From: Alnus glutinosa
Taxonomy: Eukaryota; Streptophyta; Magnoliopsida; Fagales; Betulaceae
Assembly: GCF_958979055.1 (NCBI RefSeq)
Contig: NC_084888.1
Location: 193,501-257,500 of the forward strand
Length of the DNA stretch: 64,000 bases
Direction: 5' to 3'
Shown here one piece after another: positions 24,379 through 35,500 of the stretch (position 1 is the stretch's first letter; every line of letters begins with the position of its first letter). The notes beneath the pieces are model-generated. The model saw nothing but the letters and a program-made list of their open reading frames with translations, ran no database searches and was not told the DNA's origin. A program made the translations under genes and the position numbers.

Positions 24379-24831
24379 TTAAAATACTTGACACCCAACT
24401 TGACACTACTCCAATCTATTCGAGAAGTAGGCAGAGAGATGGACTTCTAGTCCTAATCATCATAGGACTGTAAAATTCCTCCCCGCTTCCACACCCCCTC
24501 CCCCCCCAACATAAATGATTCATGATTTTCATCTCCCCATATTTGGACCGACCCATTATTCAATTTTAATTCTTGGGAAAAGTACACTTTACCCCCCTGA
24601 TGTATCCACCTATTGGCAATTTGACGTCCAATGTTTAAAAATTGGTAGATGACCCCCTTAATGTTATCGATGTGTGACAAGTAGGACCTTCCGTCCCCTT
24701 ATCCGTCACTTTGGACGGAAATGAGACCACGTGCAACTCGCGTGTCCGCTTAAACAAAAATCAAGACCATTTTGCCCCTCCTCCATTCAGAGAAATATTC
24801 CTCTGAATCCTCGCAAGACGACAGCGCCGGA

Positions 24832-24975
24832 TCTGGATCATTGCTTTCCAAACAACGACCCACTGCCCAACATCTGAATCATAACTGTAAATTTTGAGAT
24901 TACCATCGTCGGCAAGCGTCAATCTACGCCACCGGCTATCACCAAGATTTGTAGTAACGAAAGAATCTCCATGGG
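24832..24975 (-). pseudogene. captured fragment of a G-type lectin S-receptor-like kinase
   Basis: Minus-strand frame reads NLGDSRWRRLTLADDGNL, then KIYSYDSDVGQWVVVWKAM. This matches the family pattern RRLTLDxDGNLRLYSLxxxxGxWxVxWxA, which lies after the bulb-type lectin domain in the extracellular part of G-type lectin receptor kinases. Only about 45 residues are present, with no kinase domain. An AG acceptor-like site stands upstream and the frame runs into noncoding sequence. It lies next to the left inverted repeat of the Pack-MULE, which explains its isolation. Confidence 0.65.
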
Positions 24976-25940
24976 CAGTCTAATAACTATCGGTGGAATA
25001 AAAAACCAGATCAAGTCCGTGGAGTTGGAGAAGCTGTACTTACCTTATTTTCTCTAGCTGCTTTGCTTCCTCGTCAGAGAAAGCCACAGATTCTACTGGT
25101 TATTCATGAACTCATAAGGAATGTCGGTCCTAATGTGCTACTCTCTAGTCTTGCAACGCTACTTTGCAAGTGTTGATGTTATAGCGATACTCTCAGTCAT
25201 ATTTCCTTGAAGCCAATTCTCTAGAGGACTATCAGCACATGGTTTTGGCTAAAACGTGAAGTTCATATTAAAGAAAACTCATATATATATATATATAAGT
25301 TCCCTGCAGGGCAGTCTATACATGTTTTCCACGTCCTCTGTTTGACGTTCAAAAAACAGAGCATGATAACACCTGAAGCAGAGTTCAAAACAACCAAAAG
25401 CAGAGTAATAAATTGAGGATCTAGGAGTAAGGCTCCATGCATTTCCATCGTCAAAAGCACTTACAGCCTCTTCATATCGTTACCAACAGCCTGAAATCGT
25501 TGAAATCGACAAAAAAACTAGAAAATATCACGTACTTATAGTCAAATAAAATCAATTACCCACCAGCAGAATTTGGATATGTCTTGCTCATTTGGGATAC
25601 GGACATGTTTTTAGCCTAACAATCCTAAATTTAAATGGACGTTATAACTCATCTCATGGTGATCGAGAAAATCTCGTAACTTCCAAACATATTCATGAAA
25701 TCGATGAAAATAATGTCGAGCATACCTGCATGTAAGCATCAACACCACATACACGATGATCTCTACCCAATGATCTTTCTGAAGATAATTCTGAAACAAA
25801 AAAGATGATCCATATATGAACCAATTCAATACTGGATAACCAAAAGAGGCAGCAAAGAAAAGACCAACTAAGTAACTAACCATGCAGACTACGTTGTGAC
25901 CTTCATGCACTTCATTACACCACCAAAAAAAAAAATGAAC

Positions 25941-26745
25941 CTCTGTTTCTTATTAGGGAACACCACGAAAACCACACTAGAAACCGCGCCAACAATAGGT
26001 GGCAGCACCCGGAGCTAGCAAAATATTCTTAGTGGACTCAGACACCGGATAGAAGCACCCCACAGTATTTCGATCCAAAAGCACCAAAACGGCAAACACA
26101 GCCCGAAAAAGGCGTGGACAAAGTCCGCAAACCGGAGCTTATACGTCGGCAAGTCCACGTTCTTAGACTCCGGCAAAGGCCAAAGACCCTTTCTTGTTGT
26201 AACCCCGTAGTGTGTGATACCGTCATCTCCAACGTAGCCGTCTGTGAAGGAAGAAACGAAGCAAGACAAACCGCAGAAAGCAACAAGAATGGCAGTGAGG
26301 TACTTGTTGATGGTGTTGCAGTGGCCATTGTTTGTTCTGTTGGTCTGCAATTCATGTCCACAACATATCTTAGTTTCTCAGGGCTCGACATTTACTTGTG
26401 TCACACATTTTAGAAGGCACAAAGGTCTTCTTGGGGAAGTAATTAAGTCTGAACCAAGTTAATCTTTTTAGAAGTTTATGCGTATACCATTGAAATGACT
26501 AACTTAGAAAGCTGAGGAAAAAAGGCACCTTGTTGTTAGAGTAGAACCAGCAAGAAGTTTGCTTTATAGGTTGTTGATCGTTGGCTCTTGCCAGCTTAAT
26601 CAACAATGGTGTTGCAGTGGTAAAAGAAGATAGTGTCGGTTGGGAGGAGGCTGATGAGATTGCCAACTCCTGATAATGTTTTGTCTTTAATGGTTTTCTG
26701 GGAGCTTCCCTTGGACTTGGAGGAAGAGTTGGCTGCGCCAATCAA
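25941..26745 (-). pseudogene. captured, broken DMP (DUF679 membrane protein) gene copy
   Basis: The N-terminal piece (about 26745-26596) reads KTIKDKTLSGVGNLISLLPT, the typical start of DMP proteins, and then hits a stop. The main piece resumes at about 26346 with TNNGHCNTINKYLTAIL, CFVSSFTDGYVGDDG, HYGVTTRKGLWPLPES and KLRFADFVHAFF. It then continues in a second frame (AVFAVLVLLDRNTVGCFYPV) and a third (LPPIVGAVSSVVFVVFPNKK) down to 25941. At least two frameshifts, an early stop and about 245 bp of foreign or duplicated sequence between the pieces make a functional protein impossible. DMPs are small four-helix plant membrane proteins linked to senescence, and DMP8/9 act in fertilisation; this copy looks closest to the DMP1/2 type. 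It sits inside the Pack-MULE. Confidence 0.8.
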
Positions 26746-27379
26746 ATCGATTGTGTTTGGTGAGATTCTTGCAAGTGGAAACTAACAATATATATAGAGA
26801 GAGAGAGAGCCGAGATACACAGCGCAGGTTGCTTTTACGCTACTAGCCCTTCTGCTAGGACCATAATTGTTCAAGAGAAATCGCAGCGGTAGCATGTCGT
26901 CTCCTCAAGTTCACCGGTAAACACACCATCAAGTTTATTAGTGCTTGCACCAGCATGCTTCCATAACAGAACTTTGAGAACATGTCGATGACAATATTTC
27001 TGAAGAGCGATATGCGATGTACTCAAGTGGTTCTTCAGCCGTGGACGTGGGGCCCTCAACGTGTGTTACAAGTGCTCTGAAGAATTGCCAGGTCACGGTG
27101 GTTCTAAGTATATGAGAGAAAGAATAAAATATATGCGTTAAAAGTGACTGGGGCGAAACTCACTGTTTTGGTGAGGGGCAAAATAAGAAAATGGGACTTT
27201 AAGTGGTCATGTGCAACGCACGTGACCCACTTTCCATCACTTTTGCCGAACTAAGTGGACAGAAGGTCCAAATTGAGACAAGTGGTAAACGTCAGGGGGG
27301 TCATCTACCAATTTTTAAACATTGGGCGTCAAATTGCCAATCAATGGATACATCAGGGGGGGTAAAGTGTATTTTCCCC

Positions 27380-27905
27380 TTGATTCTTTATTAATCAGGC
27401 CCATCTCAATAGTCAATCACCACAGCTTTTTTTGTTGATAGTTTTTTTTTTTCCCCCAAAAAATTTCCAAGCTCTGTCAACTTCAACTCCTCTCCTGCGA
27501 ATGGGTACAAATGTGAAATATCCTGTTAAGCAAATCTCCACATCAAATAATGCAATAGATATTCAAACACAGCCAACAACATCAAAACAGAAATAACGTT
27601 GGTAATTCAAATGTTAGTTTCATATGTATTCAAATTTTGTATTCAGTTTTCTAGATAAAACAAACTCCAGTATCAAAGAGTTTCAGTTTTGATTGTACTC
27701 TATTTAAACACATTTACATTCTCAGTAAAGATTATCAAATATTCCTTCAAAAGTATTGTATCTTTTAAAATTATCATTTGATTAAAATTCAATAATAATA
27801 ATTAAATCCAAATTCAATGTTGTTTAGTGTACTACTTGCTCAAGAACAAACAAAAGAGGTTGGTAGGCTGGGTTCATTAGCTGGCAACTCAAGTTGCTCT
27901 CACAG
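27380..27905. other. intergenic, no gene seen
   Basis: AT-rich sequence between the Pack-MULE and the retroposed insert. Nothing recognisable. Confidence 0.4.
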
Positions 27906-27920
27906 TCACAGATGTCATTT

Positions 27921-28895
27921 TTTTTTTTTTTTTGAACAATAAACTCATAGCTCCTTGCATTAATACCAACAGGCCCAAGGGCACATCACAGTGACTAGAA
28001 GTACAAACGCACACTACCCACTAAGCCAGAAAAATCTGACTTGGGTACTGCCTACAAATAAACAAATATTACAAGATCAGGCATTTGAGCCACTCTCTGA
28101 CAGTTAAGCACCAATCCTAAAAAAGAGAGGACAGATCCGAGCTAAACAAGCCCTAAAACATACCAGTAATATCTAAAAACACATACACAAACTTTAGAAA
28201 GATAAAAAACAATACAAGAAGCATATAATGAAACAAATACACAACAAAAACTTCAAAGCAAGCCGGCGTCCGAAAGTAGCAAATCTTCGTTGGTGCCGAC
28301 ACGTTTTGAACACGCACCATTCCCAACCACCAACCCTGCGGCAGACAACCTCCCAAACCATCCCCCACCACCGACCATGACCAAAAAGACAAGCCATGAC
28401 CCACACGCCCGGTTCCAGAGAAGGAGAACCTAGAAGCGTGCTGGTTATGCGCCAACCATCGGAGACCCACATGATCGTGGCATGAGGCAGTAGAACTAGA
28501 GAGCTACAACGAACACCACTGAGAGGCACTCCCAAGAAGCCCGGCGAATGGGCACAGATCTAGCGACGAAAACAAACAAGACGATGAAGCACAACTAGAA
28601 AAACCCCTCCTCAAATGAACATCTCTTACTTGTCATTCCTGCCAGAAAAAACACAAAAACAACACTCTCTATTGGTTCTAGAAACCTGAGAGGACAACCA
28701 GTCCATAACTCTAAAGGTTATGAGACAAAACACTCCTAGATCTAACTATGGGGAAGTAAAATACCTCATAGGAGGTCAAAAAACACCACGGGGGGAGGGA
28801 GGCTGCCCCGCGCCACACAGAAGAAATCTCCACTCTCTCTCTCTAGAAGTATTGGGAGCCTCTCTCTCTCTAAAAAAGAGGACTGTCTATGTAGT
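27921..28895 (-). mobile_element. retroposed insert (LINE-like or processed transcript) with poly(A) tail
   Basis: The insert is bounded by a perfect 15-bp direct repeat TCACAGATGTCATTT at 27906-27920 and 28896-28910. It begins with a T run on the plus strand, a poly(A) tail when read on the minus strand. Its minus-strand 3' end reads GCATTAATACC on the plus strand next to the tail. The 5' side carries GAGAGAGAG tracts such as a transcript leader might have. I found no reverse transcriptase and no long ORF; the frames at 28153-28535 are not protein-like. It is either a non-autonomous derivative mobilised by LINE machinery or a retroposed noncoding transcript. Confidence 0.75.
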
Positions 28896-28910
28896 TCACA
28901 GATGTCATTT

Positions 28911-31900
28911 CTAAAAGAAAGACAAGTTGGAGGAATTTCATAAACCTATTGGACGTTCATTGCCCCTAAAATTGCTAGAATTTTCTTCTTGGTTCCTTTA
29001 GAATCCCTTTCAAATGACCAAAAACAGCCTGGAGTCAATTGTTTCCCGTTTCTTTAGCTGCTAATTTACGTTCAAAATGGAGACTTCACTCATATTATTG
29101 TGTTTTTTAGAGCTCATATCTTCGGAAGAGTTTACTTATCTAATTCCCACTATGCATGCTGCATAGAGGGTGGATCGGATCGAGTCAGAATTTGAACCTG
29201 TTCGAGTTATGGAGGAACACGTTCCTGTCATGACCAAGACTCCAACTATAAAAATTGGTGAATCATCTCATTTTTTGGGAATTGGGATGTTTATAAAAAT
29301 TGTAATCTTTTCGATTTTTTCAATGATATTAAAATATTAATTAAATATTTTATTTAGCATTTCAAATATATATATATAACTTTTTGCATCCATCCAACTC
29401 CTAGGACACCAAAATTGATGCGGTCAACGGCAGAGCTTTCACATAATTATGGTTGAATTAAAATCCTCTTAAAATTTTTGTACGAATTTGAGAGAATTCA
29501 AGTAGGTAATGGTGAGAGACTACTTATAGGACCTATCTGACAGGATAAATGGTTGGACATTCCAATTTTTGGTCCCATAAGTGGTATCTTACAATCATCT
29601 GCCCAAATTTTTTTAAATTTGGACAAATAATTTGAGAAGAGATCCAGTTTATTGGAGGATTCAAAAATTGTACATCTATTATATGCAGTCTTTTTAATTT
29701 TAGCTATACTAAAATAGATGATTCGCATATAATTATCGAATTAAGAAGAAGTGTGTCGACGCAATGAAATATTTACATTTCTGATACAATAAGATGACCT
29801 TTCCTTCTTATATGAAATTAACGGATCTGTTTAGATGTCGATTTGCAACTTACGAAATATGGCCAAGTGTCGAAATCCTTTCACTTTTAGTTATAGAACG
29901 CGGAAACTACACTAAGCTCTCTCAATCTACCATTTTATTTACAATGTCTTCTCAATCTTTTAATCAATCTTTTAATTTGATCAATGTAATATACCGATCA
30001 AGCTAAGGGGTTGCAATATCCCCATTTTTACCTCTCAAAAAGGCAAAAATACTCTTAAAATTTTCAAAGCCCCTAATTTTTTTTTTTTTTTTTTTAATTT
30101 GTATGAGCATTTTTGTCTTTTTGGGGTAAACAATTCAATTCGATAGTCAACCATTCTGCGATTGGTTTATGGGCCCATATAATTGAAGTATGAAGCTCAT
30201 CTAACCCAAATATTGACCCACTAACCGAAAGTTACTCAATAGTTCAAGCACAAGATCCTCTCCGAGTCTTCCCGACTCTCTCACACCAATTCTACACAGC
30301 TGACTATTTTTGTGCCACTTGAATTTTTCTTCTCTTCTTTTCTTTTTCTTTTTTTAAATAAGTTTATTTATTTATTTATTAATAAATTCTTTTTCTTTTT
30401 TTTTAATTAAGATGGACTCGTGTCATTATCTTATTAGTTTGATGTGGTGCTAACGTGTTATTTAATAGAATCTGTCAAAAAATTTAACGAAATTTGACTT
30501 CAGGAATCGATTTGTAATTATAGTTTACCACAAGGACCTCCCATGAACTTTTTAAACCATAGGGAGTGGTTTATAATTATGACATACTCTAAGGACCAGT
30601 GGTGTAATTATCCCTAAATGTTATTATAAAAGACATCCCACAACCACGCAAAATGTCTCTTTCCAAAATTTTATCATGTTTATTTCTAAATTGTTTTCTA
30701 AATATTTTATTGACTTAAACATCAAAGTTATCCCTCGCCGGCCCACACGGGCAAGCCTTTTTACTTACTTTTCTCATCTTTTCCATGTACTTCTAATTGA
30801 CATTCCAACATGAGAAAAACTGTCCTGCCAATTTATAAAAACAAAAACTAAATATATTTTATATGCAGTCTTTTGAATTTGTTATACTAATAAATGGATG
30901 GCATGCATTCAATTATCATCAAATTAATCAACGGGGCCAAGTCTTGAGGAACCGATTTGTTCCTAAATATTATATAAGAAATGGGACAACAATGTATATT
31001 AGTCTAGAAATGGCATGTAAGAGTTAGATTACTCTTAGAATGCCATGTATGTGAAATGGCTATTCCGTTAGGAAAAAATTAATAACTTTTATAAGGAATG
31101 AATAAAAGTGAAATAAGTGTTAAATTATCTAATAATGATCTAACACTTGGAATAGTCATTCCCATTGCCCATAATAGAATAATTTTCAATAAAAATTATT
31201 TATTTTTCTAATAAAATAATTATTCCACGTATCAAACATAACCTTACTCTTTTAAGCAGATTCCGTGTAATGGGTACATTTCATGTTTGTAATAGAATTG
31301 AATAGGATGGTTGAAATCACTTTTATAAATGAAAATGTCAACAATATGTAGACATAGCTAAGAGAGATAGGATTAGGATCGATTATCAATGTGACCTTAA
31401 TTATTCTATAATATGTTTTTATATTATAATGTTCGATTGCACACCACAAATGCCTTTGGAAGTGGTTGCCCTTTTCTATTTTTAATTTTTAATTTTTTTT
31501 TAAAAAAATAATTTTTTAAAATTTTATTTATTTATATTTTTTTTTATTATGATTAACACGTGTCGTCATCTTATTGGCGCTGAAATGACGCCTAATAGAA
31601 TATGTCAAAATATTTAACGAAATTTGAGTCCAGGGAGCGATTTGTAAATAAAATCAACCACAAGAATTTCTAAATTAATTTCGATACCAAAAGGAGCGAT
31701 TTGTAATTTAGGTCAACCACAAGAACTAATAGTACAATTTTTAATTTAGACCTTTCTTTATAAGATGTAAAATTAATTTTTTCACATAAAGATTCCTTCT
31801 GTCATTTTACACGTTTTCCCACCCAACTTAACAATTGATTTGGACAAAGGGAACAAACTGAAACAAAAAAAAAAAAATAGATGGGGGCGAGTTGTAGGAT

Positions 31901-32507
31901 TTAAAGTTAGTTTATTTGAGAATAGGGAGATAGTTTGGGAGATAAAAGTGTAATTTACTCTTTCGAATTTTATATGATAACAGTTTTTTTTTTTTTTTTT
32001 GATAAGTATATGATAACAGTTTCTATGGATAATGTTAGTTCTCCAAACTGCATAAATGATATTCACAACAGGTAGGTAACTAATAATTTCCAAGAATTAC
32101 AACTAATCTTGATCTCAGCATTTTTTTTCTTTAATTTGTTTCTGGCATGATAGAAAAAAAGACCACTAAACTAATCAGAACCCTACCATGGAACCATGCA
32201 TACCTCTGAAATTTATAAGGGGTCAAACGTAAAAGATTATCCACTACTTCTAGGCATACCATGACAATGCAATCATGTCAATTGTCAACCACTTTGCCTA
32301 GATTTTGTTGAAAAGAAGGAACATGATAGCATTATCAAAATATGTCAAACATCAAATTCACGGGGATCTATGTACATCAGTTGTAAGGATAATGGCATTA
32401 GAGAAAATAACAAATAAACAAGCATACATCATTCATTTCAAGTTTCTAACCTAATCATAGTTTAGTTGGCTCCATCAGTATATTTTGAGATTGAAATGCT
32501 AATTCAA
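28911..32507. other. AT-rich intergenic region with transposon remnants
   Basis: No gene is visible. Two related stretches, about 30395-30617 and 31535-31755, share TTAACGAAATTTGA, a CGATTTGTAAT-type block and AACCACAAGAA/TACCACAAGGA. They look like the ends of two members of one DNA-transposon family. A third remnant (about 31030-31250) resembles the ends of the element at 23776-24378. The ORFs here are short and AT-driven. Confidence 0.45.
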
Positions 32508-35500
32508 CTACTTTCTCTTCTTACCACCACCGGCCTTTGACTTTTTGTCAGTAGTTTCTTTAGCAGTATTCCCTGGTGTTTCCTGTTACAAGGTGAGCAA
32601 ACAATGAACCTTATTGATGATAGGGAGTGATGCAATCAGCAAGCATCCAATTCCAGAGTTAAAATCCGATGGTAATTGTCTAATTGAAGAAAAAATCGAT
32701 TACAAAATTTTTGCACCAACTACAGATAATTAAACCGCAAAGAAGACCCACATACAGCAAATGACTGATAGAGGTGGATGTGTTACAGATAACGAGGAAA
32801 AAAAAATGAAGAAGAAGAAGATGAAGAAGAAACAGAAGAAAGGGATTTAAGATAAAGCAATGCAAACTGTAGTACATAAACTGTGAGGTGATTGTGCTAT
32901 AAAACGAAACAAAAATCCATTGGAAATCACATACAACATTATTTTATTTATGAGTTTCAACCCTAAAAGCTTTGACATGGGACACAATGTTTCAATGCTA
33001 AAATAGGAGAGTTATTTGAATGATAATCTAGCCCGCTTGGATTCAACTTATTTTTCCTTAACCCCCGCATCACCTTGGCTTTCCAAAGTTATTGTAAGGG
33101 GTGCATTAAGTGCACCTGTTATGGTAAAACATCCAGGGCAAATCAAGGATAACTGTAATGTAGATGGATTCTATGGACAAATATTTACGCCAAGTCCGAT
33201 GCCTAGAGCTCCAGGACATAAGAGATCTGGGATCTCAACTACAAACTAAGGTTTCATACACTAATTCCCCTTTCTATCATCATATCCTAGGGAAAAAAAA
33301 TGACAACTATTTTCATAACAAGGTGAAGAAGAAACAGCAACAATTCTTTCCTCCCCGCAAGTCTTTTTTCAGGTGAGTTTCTCCCAAGGAAAGTCAGTAT
33401 ATGAAACTCCAATTTAATCAGAATAGAAATTCGCACAGATTGGCTCTGATGGTTCACCAGAGTTTTGAACTTCATGCGCCGAAGCAGAAACCAATGCATA
33501 ATGACGTGGAGTGCTTGACCCCTGGATCTGGGATTGGCAAGCTCAGGCTGCAAAGGACCTTGGGCGTGGGCCTACAAGCTTGAAGAGAAAACATCTTATG
33601 CCCAATTGCTGATCTGGGTGATCTAAGTACGCATTTGCTTTCCTGTCATTCGGTTTAGGGAGAAATTAAGGTAGCCAAACAAGTTTACACTTCCTCCTAA
33701 TAAATAAACACAGTTGGAAGATGGCTTTCCCCTGTGCTTTCCTTTTTGTATATTTAAAATTTTGAACAAAAAGAAGAATATTAGAAGCTTCAAATCAGCG
33801 AGCAGCAGGGAAGACAAGCTGTCAGGAAACTTTTAAAGTAGGGCATACACTTACTTGCAGCTCAAAGAAAAATAATTAGCTTTTAGCAAATTTATTTACG
33901 TTGAGAGAGAGAGCAAAGGCTTCATGGTCTAGCCATGTAAGGGCTAGCACAAGCACCAAACCTTTTATACATTAAACAAATGGAATCAATACCTTTCAGT
34001 ACATAGTATGAAAACCTCATACTCTAGACTATATCATTCCCACATTTTAGCCAACGCAATTTGATAAGGAAATGAGAGCTTACTTCCAAGTTCATAGTAA
34101 TGATTTGTAGGAGAAAATTAGAATTTGACAGGGCCAAGAAAACACATCAAGATGTAAATTTCAATGAATGTTGATAATAACAACCAACAAAATGCAGCCT
34201 TAGATATGATAAGGAACATAAGTAGAGAAGAATCCTAAATCAGGAGTCTTTCTTGATAATGATTAAAGGTTTCCTGTCGTGTGAGTGATCCGAGTAAAAA
34301 CATTACATCATAATATGCAGATTAAGATATAGAAAAAATTTATCTTCAGGGGAACCCCAAAGGTAATATCTGGAGAGAAAAACTGACTATAAATCTTTTA
34401 AACACAAAGTGTAAGCATACCTTCCGTTTAATGGGCCCAGATGAAGTAGCAACTGGCTTAAAGAAAGACTCTAATCTGTAAAAGAAAAAAATAGGAATAA
34501 TAGGAAGCATTATGGACCCAAGGAAAAAGAAATCCAGGAACTCATTTTCATCCCTATAAGCATCACCTACCGGCCCTGTGATGACTTGTTCTTGGCTGCT
34601 TTAATTTTTTCTACTGCCTAAATAAATAGAGAAACCAAGATAATTAAGTATATATATTTCCTTATTACTCAGAAATAAGAAAATAGACTTATGGAAAGCC
34701 AATGTAAGAACTTTATAGTGTTAATTAAAAACACACACACACACACACCTTAGTCACTCTGTCACTGTTGAACCCATTTTCATTGACTAGAAACGTAATC
34801 AGCCCCTGTACAAATGACAAGGGAATGCATCTCTCAAACACGCCACAAGATTGAAAAAAAAAAAAAAAACAGGAATAATATTTGCAGTTTTCAACTAAAA
34901 ATTAATTACTTCTTCATCTGGAGCAGTCCACTTAATATCAAGTTGCTCTTCATCAGTATAGACTACTGGTTCTTTAAAAAGCTGCCGAGCCTCTTGATAT
35001 GGCCAATCATCTGGTATCTGGTACCTGATTATAGAGAATATACGATTAGAAAAATGAATTGAGCAGCATGCCCATCATCAGGAGTACAAAAAATCTACAT
35101 GGCAAAATTACATGCATTTAACTTTCACATGGTAATAACATAGGGCTGTAGAGAGTATTGATGTGATGGTTATGGCAAAGGATGGCACTAATATTTTACG
35201 GATAGAACATCCAAGTGACCAAGGATTGAACCCCCAAGTGCCCCAATGAATTACATTGACAGAGCTGATGAAATACTGGTTTCCGAGGACGCTAGAGATT
35301 GCTATGGTCACATGAATATGATAGACACTTTATACCAACAAAGGCACCAATAGAAGAATTTTATAGAAAACTGTATCAGATAAAGTCACCGAGCATGCAA
35401 AGGACCACAAGAATCCAGTGCAGAAATATAAAACGCTGATACAAGCATCAATACAACAAATGATATAAGGATTACGACTTAAACATGCTTTCACTCAAAC

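Larger units (their letters stand above)
24575..27379. mobile_element. Pack-MULE (Mutator-like element with captured gene fragments)
   Basis: Both ends carry long inverted repeats of about 200 bp (24575-24785 and 27165-27379). Shared blocks are ACTTTACCCCCC, CTGATGTATCCA, TGGCAATTTGACG and CAATGTTTAAAAATTGGTAG. The element is flanked by TTAATTCTT (24566-24574) and TTGATTCTT (27380-27388), a 9-bp target duplication with one difference. The 2.4-kb interior has no transposase. It holds a broken DMP (DUF679) gene copy and a piece of a G-type lectin receptor kinase, both on the minus strand, plus exon-like blocks I could not name (about 25303-25372, 25465-25490, 25564-25615 and 25726-25790). Some of these are bordered by splice-like AG and GT, but their reading frames do not all join. 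Gene capture between Mutator ends defines a Pack-MULE. Confidence 0.88.

Noticed and set aside
33016-33583. ORFs within FEN1 intron 16
   Set aside because: No recognisable domains; the region is a continuous intron in a complete 17-exon gene.
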